The position numbers were made by a program, and so were the translations under genes. Under the pieces are notes generated by a model that was not told the DNA's origin, searched no databases, and was given only the letters and a program-made list of their open reading frames with translations. A DNA stretch of 64,000 nt from an uncultured Collinsella sp. GTDB taxonomy: Bacteria; Actinomycetota; Coriobacteriia; Coriobacteriales; Coriobacteriaceae. Positions 59,157 to 64,000 of this stretch are shown here, in pieces (position 1 is the first letter of the stretch; every line of letters starts with the position of its first letter). The stretch lies in NCBI GenBank assembly GCA_902497065.1, contig CABVDH010000001.1:137839-201838 (forward strand). The letters run 5' to 3'.

Positions 59157-60857
59157 TTATTCGCCGGCGGGCGGTTGTGGTGCGGACGAAGACGGGGTCG
59201 AGCCCTCGCCACCATCCTGGCGCGGCTTGCGGGAACGACGACGGCGACGGCGCTTTTGACCCTGGTCGGCCGAGCCCTCGCCACCGCGATTCTCGCGCGG
59301 CTCGCGCTCGTCGCGAGCGGCGCCACGCGAAGCCTTGGCAGCCGCTCCCCCGCCATCTCCGGGACGACGGCGCGTGACCTTGACCTCGCCATCCGAGACC
59401 TGATCGGCCACGGAGGGCACTGAGGGCTTCTGTTGCGCGCCCGAGGAATGGCGACGGCGCGGACGCGGCGCGCGCTCCTCCTCGCCACGTGACTTGCCGC
59501 CCTTGTCGGCAGGCGCATCGGAGGCCGAGGGGCCCTTGGAAGCGGCACCAGCCTCGCGAGCAGCTGCGGCGCGGAAGGCGTCCTCGCGCTCCTCGCTCGA
59601 CAGATGACGGCGGCGGCGACGTGTGGGGTTCATGCCACCGCCGCGATTCTGCTGCTGGGGCTGCTGAACCTCGCGCTCGCGAGAGGCGTTCTTGCCCGCG
59701 GCTGCAGCCTCGCCGGCATCGCCCGAGCCCGCGCGCTTGCGACGACGACGGCCACCGGCGGCCTCCTCGGCCTCGGGCGCCTCGGCCTTGCCGCGGCCCT
59801 TTCCGCGGCCACGGCCCTCGCCCTGACCCTGACCGGCGCGAGCATCGGATTCGGCATCGCGACGACGGCGCTTGGGCATCGACGTGCCGGCCAGACGGTC
59901 GGCACTCGACAGACCATCGCCCACGTCGACGCCGTTCTCGCGATCGAGTTCCATGAGCGCCAGGCGCATCTCGGGCGATTCGATGCGCTCGAGCACATCG
60001 CGTGTCACGCAATCGGGGCGGCAATTGCAGCCCTGCTCGGCAGCCTTCTTCTTGCAGCCCTCCGAGCAAGTCATATCGGCCAGGTTGACCTTAAAGACCT
60101 TGCCGTTCTCCAAGCGCAGCACCAGCTGTTCACGCGGCGTGTCATACTCCTGGATACGCGCCTTGCCAAGCGGCGTATCGATGAGCGTCTTCTTTTTGGG
60201 CGCACGGCTCTTAAAGTCCTTGTACGCCTCGAACTCATAGCGCAGGCAGCACATCAGGCGGCCGCACACGCCGCTAATCTTGGAGGAATTGAGCGGCAGG
60301 TCTTGCTCTTTTGCCATGCGAATCGAGACGGGTTCAAACTGTCCGCCAAAGCGCGTGCAGCAGAGCTCCTGTCCGCACTGGGCGTAGCCACCCACCAGGC
60401 GGGTCTCGTCGCGCACGCCGATCTGGCGCATGTCGACGCGAATGTGCAGCGTCGAGGACAGATCCTTGACGAGCTGGCGAAAATCGACGCGCTCCTCGGC
60501 CGCAAAGTAGAACACGGCCTTCTCGCCGCCAAACAGGTACTCGACGCCGACCGGCTTCATCTCGAGGTCGAGCTCCTTGACCAGGCGGCGGAAGTCGACC
60601 ATCGCCTCGTCGCCTTGGATGGCCAGGTCGTCGGCAAGCTGCAGGTCGATGTCGCTCGCCACGCGCAGCACGGGCTTGAGCGGCTGACCGATCTCGTCTT
60701 GCGGCACCTCAAAGGGATCGGCCGTGACCAGGCCGATCTCGGTTCCGCGCTCGGTGGAGCAAATGGCATAATCGGCCTCGAGGATATCCAAATCCTGCGG
60801 ATCGAACCACAGGTCGCGCGAGGCGTAGGTAAACTTAACGGGTACGACTAACGGCAT
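59157..60857 (-). CDS. ricT: RicT/PSP1-family protein with long basic tail
   Basis: A 566-residue protein. Residues 1-300 are a standard RicT (YaaT/PSP1) domain: RVDFRQLVKDLSSTLHIRVD, GGYAQCGQELCCTRFGG and SGVCGRLMCCLRYE, whose Cys are Fe-S ligands. The C-terminal 250 residues are a low-complexity Arg/Gly/Ala/Ser-rich tail (for example GQGQGEGRGRGKGRGK and MNPTRRRRRHLS), absent in the usual 270-residue family member and likely to bind RNA. RicT works with RicA/RicF in RNA processing in Bacillus. It overlaps holB by 10 bases. Confidence 0.88.
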   Translation of the reverse strand: MPLVVPVKFTYASRDLWFDPQDLDILEADYAICSTERGTEIGLVTADPFEVPQDEIGQPLKPVLRVASDIDLQLADDLAIQGDEAMVDFRRLVKELDLEMKPVGVEYLFGGEKAVFYFAAEERVDFRQLVKDLSSTLHIRVDMRQIGVRDETRLVGGYAQCGQELCCTRFGGQFEPVSIRMAKEQDLPLNSSKISGVCGRLMCCLRYEFEAYKDFKSRAPKKKTLIDTPLGKARIQEYDTPREQLVLRLENGKVFKVNLADMTCSEGCKKKAAEQGCNCRPDCVTRDVLERIESPEMRLALMELDRENGVDVGDGLSSADRLAGTSMPKRRRRDAESDARAGQGQGEGRGRGKGRGKAEAPEAEEAAGGRRRRKRAGSGDAGEAAAAGKNASREREVQQPQQQNRGGGMNPTRRRRRHLSSEEREDAFRAAAAREAGAASKGPSASDAPADKGGKSRGEEERAPRPRRRHSSGAQQKPSVPSVADQVSDGEVKVTRRRPGDGGGAAAKASRGAARDEREPRENRGGEGSADQGQKRRRRRRSRKPRQDGGEGSTPSSSAPQPPAGE

Positions 60858-61975
60858 TTCAGTGCCTTCCTGATATCGAACAGCATGACCTCGATGGCCA
60901 GCTGGGGAGTAACGTTTCTGGCGATGTTGCGCTCGGCGGTCGCGACTGCCTCGAGCGCCCGGGTGGCACCCGCAACATTGGTCGCGGCGGCAAGCCGACC
61001 GATCGTGTCGCGCACGTCTTCGTTCACCACGTCGGCTGCCTCGTCCTGAAGCGTCAGCAGCACGTCGCGCATGAGCGTCCGCGCGCTCGCCAGCGCTTCC
61101 ATGATACCCGAACGCTCGCGCGCGTTGAGTTCGCGCTTGTTGCGGTCCTCAAGCTGCTTCAATGCTCCACGCGACAGGTAATCGGCGTTTTGCTCGAGCA
61201 CCTTTTCCTGCGTGGACTTGACCTCGGCGAGCGGCGCCTTAACGGCGACGATGAGCGACTTGGCGCGGCTGAGCACGTCGGCCTCGTCGGCGGCGATAAG
61301 CGAATCGATGGCGCGAACCATCTGACGGCGGGCGTCCTGGCGCTCAGCGCTCTTGAGGAACTCGATGCCACGCGTGGGGCTTCCCGCCACGGCGACGGCC
61401 ATGCGGCAACGCGCAGGGTCCTGACCGGTGGCGCGGCTCACGGCCTGCGCGGCGACGGCGGGCGACACCAGCCGAAACGGCACGCACTGGCAGCGGCTCA
61501 CGATGGTGGGCAACATCACGTCTGCCGAGGTGCCCAGCAAGATAAACATAACGCCCTCGGGCGGCTCCTCGAGTGTTTTGAGCAGTGCGTTGGCGGTGTT
61601 GGCGCGCAGCTGCTCGGCACGGTCGATGATGTAGACCTTGGCCTTGGCACGGATGGGCGCCAGGGGCACGTCGTCGAGCAGCTCGCGTGTCTGGGCGATA
61701 AGGTAGCCCGTGGCGCTCTCGGGCGTGTAATAGTGCACGTCGGGGTGCGTATGGCGGGCGACGCGCACGCAGCTATCGCATGAGCCGCAGCCATCCTGCT
61801 CGCACAGGAAGGCTTGGGCGAGCGCCCACGCGGCGTCGAGCTTGCCCGCGCCGGGCGCGCCCAAAAACAGGTAGGCGTGCGATGCGCGACCGCTGGCGAC
61901 GGCATTGGTCAAAAAGTCGCGCACGCGCTGTTGGGTGTCAAGCTTGGCCAGCAGGCTTGCCTGAGCGGGGGCCAT
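60848..61975 (-). CDS. holB: DNA polymerase III delta' subunit
   Basis: A 375-residue clamp-loader subunit. The P-loop region is FLGAPGAGKLDAAWA (final Lys-Leu instead of Lys-Ser/Thr, as in many delta' subunits), a zinc module CEQDGCGSCDSC follows, and SRC-like VSRCQCVPF and LLKTLEEPPEGVMFILL are conserved. It helps load the sliding clamp. ATG 61975 lies one base beyond the tmk stop, with AGGAGG 11 bases upstream; an open extension to 62014 lacks homology. The order tmk-holB-ricT is widely conserved. Confidence 0.93.
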   Translation of the reverse strand: MAPAQASLLAKLDTQQRVRDFLTNAVASGRASHAYLFLGAPGAGKLDAAWALAQAFLCEQDGCGSCDSCVRVARHTHPDVHYYTPESATGYLIAQTRELLDDVPLAPIRAKAKVYIIDRAEQLRANTANALLKTLEEPPEGVMFILLGTSADVMLPTIVSRCQCVPFRLVSPAVAAQAVSRATGQDPARCRMAVAVAGSPTRGIEFLKSAERQDARRQMVRAIDSLIAADEADVLSRAKSLIVAVKAPLAEVKSTQEKVLEQNADYLSRGALKQLEDRNKRELNARERSGIMEALASARTLMRDVLLTLQDEAADVVNEDVRDTIGRLAAATNVAGATRALEAVATAERNIARNVTPQLAIEVMLFDIRKALKCR

Positions 61976-61976
61976 G

Positions 61977-62660
61977 TTACTCGGCCTCCTGGGCAAGCGC
62001 GGCGGTGACGGCATCCTGGGAAATGTCGAGGCCGTAGGCGCGAACCTGCTCGACCGTCTGTGCGAATACGTCCTCGATGGACGCGGTCGCGTCGATGAGC
62101 TTTACGCGGTTTGGCTCCTCGGCGGCAATTGCACAAAAACCCTGGTAGACACGCTCTTGGAAGGCCATGCCCTTAGCCTCCATGCGATCTGCCGCGCCAC
62201 GGGCTGCCATGCGCAGCGCCGCCTGCTCGGGCGTGATGTGATAGGCGAGCGTGAGCGCCGGGTGCGTACCCGCGACGGCCAGGTTGTTGGCATCGCGCAC
62301 CATCTGACGATCGAGGCCATCGGCAAACGCCTGGTAGCAGGTCGTGGAATCGTAGAAGCGATCGCACAGGACCACCTTGCCGGCAGCAAGGGCGGGCGCG
62401 ATGACCTCGTGCACCAACTGAGCGCGTGCCGCCTCGTAGAGCAGCAACTCGCAGGTGTCGCCCATCGCCGTATTGGCAGGGTCGAGCAGCAGAGCACGGA
62501 TCTTTTCGCTGATGGCGGTACCGCCCGGCTCGCGCAGGCTCACAACCTGGTAGCCAGCGAGCTCGAGCGCACGGGCAAGCAGGCGCGCCTGCGTAGATTT
62601 ACCGGCGCCATCGACACCCTCGAGCGTAATGAAGCTATGTTGAGCGGGCTCAAAAGCCAT
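61977..62660 (-). CDS. tmk: Thymidylate kinase
   Basis: A 227-residue dTMP kinase: P-loop FITLEGVDGAGKSTQARLLA, DR(F/Y) motif CDRFYDSTTCYQAF, and LID region ARGAADRMEAKGMAFQERVY. It makes dTDP for DNA synthesis at the start of the tmk-holB-ricT operon. The ATG at 62660 follows AAGGGGCTGCGCC. Nothing unusual is seen. Confidence 0.95.
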   Translation of the reverse strand: MAFEPAQHSFITLEGVDGAGKSTQARLLARALELAGYQVVSLREPGGTAISEKIRALLLDPANTAMGDTCELLLYEAARAQLVHEVIAPALAAGKVVLCDRFYDSTTCYQAFADGLDRQMVRDANNLAVAGTHPALTLAYHITPEQAALRMAARGAADRMEAKGMAFQERVYQGFCAIAAEEPNRVKLIDATASIEDVFAQTVEQVRAYGLDISQDAVTAALAQEAE

Positions 62661-62764
62661 GGGCGCAGCCCCTTCCTACAAGGCGCGTAAATGCAGATAT
62701 ATATCAACCAAGCCATGATACCCCAGTGCTCGGTGCGTCCCCAATGGCTAAAGGTGCCTTTCCA

Positions 62765-62833
62765 AAGTTGCGGTGAAATAGGGACTGATTGAAGCTCTGA
62801 GACCGCCAAACAGTCCCTATTTCACCGCAACTT
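62765..62833. repeat. Inverted repeat, AGTTGCGGTGAAATAGGGA family (copy 2)
   Basis: Arms 62765-62787 and 62811-62833 are perfect 23-bp reverse complements. A partial GTCCCCAATGGCT lies just before at 62737-62749, as in copy 1. It sits between the divergent tmk and zinc-ribbon genes. Confidence 0.85.
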
Positions 62834-62901
62834 ATGATGGGGAATTTTGGACGCTGGGTATAATCGTCGTATTGCATTGAAATGTGGCGAAAGGAGTGGC
62901 A

Positions 62902-63885
62902 ATGTCTCGGTATTGCGCCTCGTGCGGCAAGCTTCTTGCAGATAATGCCAAGTTCTGCACCTCGTGCGGTGCACCCGTTGAGCAAACAACCGCGAGCGAT
63001 AGCCAGCCCGCTTTTGAGCAGACCGGCTCCCTTGATGCGCCGCAAGCCAAGGCGGACGACCCCCTCGCCTATCGCCCCGACCCCGCCGCAAGCCCCGCGG
63101 CCGTCGAGACCACGCAGCGCATACCCATCGCGAGCGGCTCGCCCCAACAGCAGCCGGCTCCCGCATACGCGCCCGCTTCGCCACAGACCCCCGCTCCCAA
63201 AAAGAGCGGCGCCGGGCCGCTTATCGCCGTTATCGTTGTGCTGGTGGCGATCATCATCGCCCTGGTCGTTTTCTTTGTGATCAAGCCTTTCGACAGCGCC
63301 GCCACGCAGACGACTGCCGAGGTAGCTAAGCTGCACCATGACGTCGACGACGATGACCTAAAGCCTCTCGGCGATCCCAACAGCCTGTACGACGATGATG
63401 ACGATGACGACGAGGATGGCGGCGAAGCAACGCTCTCCGAGCAGAACCTCTACCGTCGCCTGAGCGAATACTACGACTTGCTCGAAGACCTCGACAACTA
63501 CGTCCGTGGCTGCGCGCAGAACTTCAACGGCAGCTATCTGGAAGAGGATCGGACCACCCGTCAAAATCTCGCTGACGTCGCCGAGCGCACGGAGGACACC
63601 ATCGAGCAGTATTACGACATCGTCGAGGACCTAGACGTTCCGACGAGCTCCAAGAACTACAGCTCCTGGAAGGACATCATCGCCCTGTACGACGACCTGG
63701 ATCACCGCATTGACGCAATCTGTGATGCCTGGGAGATCAGCCTGAAATACGCCAAGCCTGCGGATCACAAGAATGAGATCGTGGCGCCGCTGTCGCGCGA
63801 CAACGTGGCGGGCACCAATGACAATAAGTACCGCCTAGACTTTGAGGAGCGCTATCCCGGCGCCAAGCCTGTCGAGGTGAAGTAA
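62902..63885 (+). CDS. Zinc-ribbon membrane protein of unknown function
   Basis: A 327-residue protein. An N-terminal zinc ribbon (YCASCGKLLADNAKFCTSCG) is followed by a Pro/Ala-rich linker (30-95), a membrane helix (about 100-128, PLIAVIVVLVAIIIALVVFF), an acidic stretch (DDDDDDEDGGE) and an outside helical domain with regular Tyr/Asp/Leu (YYDLLEDLDNYVRG, SWKDIIALYDDLDHRIDA). AAGGAG lies 7 bases before the ATG at 62902. It may be a membrane-bound sensor or chaperone-like protein; no family function is known to me. Confidence 0.82.
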   Translation: MSRYCASCGKLLADNAKFCTSCGAPVEQTTASDSQPAFEQTGSLDAPQAKADDPLAYRPDPAASPAAVETTQRIPIASGSPQQQPAPAYAPASPQTPAPKKSGAGPLIAVIVVLVAIIIALVVFFVIKPFDSAATQTTAEVAKLHHDVDDDDLKPLGDPNSLYDDDDDDDEDGGEATLSEQNLYRRLSEYYDLLEDLDNYVRGCAQNFNGSYLEEDRTTRQNLADVAERTEDTIEQYYDIVEDLDVPTSSKNYSSWKDIIALYDDLDHRIDAICDAWEISLKYAKPADHKNEIVAPLSRDNVAGTNDNKYRLDFEERYPGAKPVEVK

Positions 63886-63902
63886 TCCCAACAACTGATC
63901 AA

Positions 63903-63922
63903 AACTTGCGGTGAAATAGGGA
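63903..63922. repeat. Single arm of the AGTTGCGGTGAAATAGGGA repeat
   Basis: ACTTGCGGTGAAATAGGGAT matches the left arm of the elements at 16752 and 62765. No partner arm lies before the window end; the remaining 80 bp hold no gene that can be supported. Confidence 0.6.
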
Positions 63923-64000
63923 TTAATTAGGCCTTTTGCCAGCAAAAAGGGGGTGCGGACGATTTCTTGGACCGCGCCTAGGCGTATCCAAGCTTCCTGC

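Overview
The window looks like a chromosomal segment of a gut Coriobacteriia, most likely Collinsella or a close relative. The reasons are moderately high G+C, actinobacterial-type housekeeping genes (long HPF, RicT, tmk-holB), and a dense set of lactose/galactose PTS genes typical of saccharolytic Coriobacteriia. This is an inference from gene content; no rRNA gene is present to fix it. No phage, transposase or CRISPR array was found. The window is 64 kb of tightly packed genes, and many intergenic gaps carry inverted-repeat elements.

Layout. 1-2.6 kb: FtsX-type permease (cut by the window edge) and its ABC ATPase. 2.7-3.7 kb: a single-ORF fusion of a MutT-like Nudix hydrolase and a Vsr-like DNA nicking endonuclease. 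4.4-6.4 kb: tagatose-bisphosphate aldolase (gatY-like) divergent from a DeoR regulator. 6.5-7.6 kb: flavodiiron protein. 7.8-12 kb: LacI regulator divergent from galK-galT (Leloir pathway). 12.3-15.3 kb: lacA-lacB-lacX-lacC (tagatose-6-phosphate pathway). 16.9-32 kb: the only lactose EIIA gene (lacF), followed by three cassettes, each made of a divergent LacI regulator plus a fused EIICB transporter (lacE) and a 6-phospho-beta-galactosidase (lacG). 32.4-35.7 kb: Fic protein, DeoR/LacR-like regulator and galM. 36-39.6 kb: an orphan mannose-family EIIB lacking its phosphorylatable His, tRNA-Thr(CGT), a YhcH-family protein, a nagA 3' remnant, and a second lacC-lacX pair. 39.7-47.1 kb: flavodoxin, then nagA, agaS, a GntR regulator and a mannose-family PTS operon (IIA, YajC-like, IIB, IIC, IID), which together look like an N-acetylgalactosamine/galactosamine system. 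47.8-64 kb: DUF2975/XRE pair, a SurA-like membrane protein, an operon ending in isocitrate dehydrogenase, DegV, HPF, a solute-binding lipoprotein, a nuclease-like protein with comF, ricT-holB-tmk, and a zinc-ribbon membrane protein.

How it works together. Lactose-type sugars enter as 6-phosphates through LacE/LacF. LacG releases galactose-6-phosphate, LacAB makes tagatose-6-phosphate, LacC makes tagatose-1,6-bisphosphate, and GatY cleaves it. GalNAc entering through the mannose-family PTS is deacetylated by NagA and converted by AgaS to tagatose-6-phosphate, so both routes meet at LacC, which is present twice. Free galactose goes through GalM, GalK and GalT.

The most interesting signal is regulatory. 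The four LacI promoter regions carry 16-bp sites of the form ATG-NNN-ACGT-NNN-CAT. One inner triplet is specific to each cassette, and it varies along with the recognition-helix residues of the neighbouring regulator. A second motif, ACCGTTCACSG, recurs in front of most of the sugar operons. Several families of REP/MITE-like inverted repeats lie between transcription units, including an alternating hairpin array behind each lac cassette.
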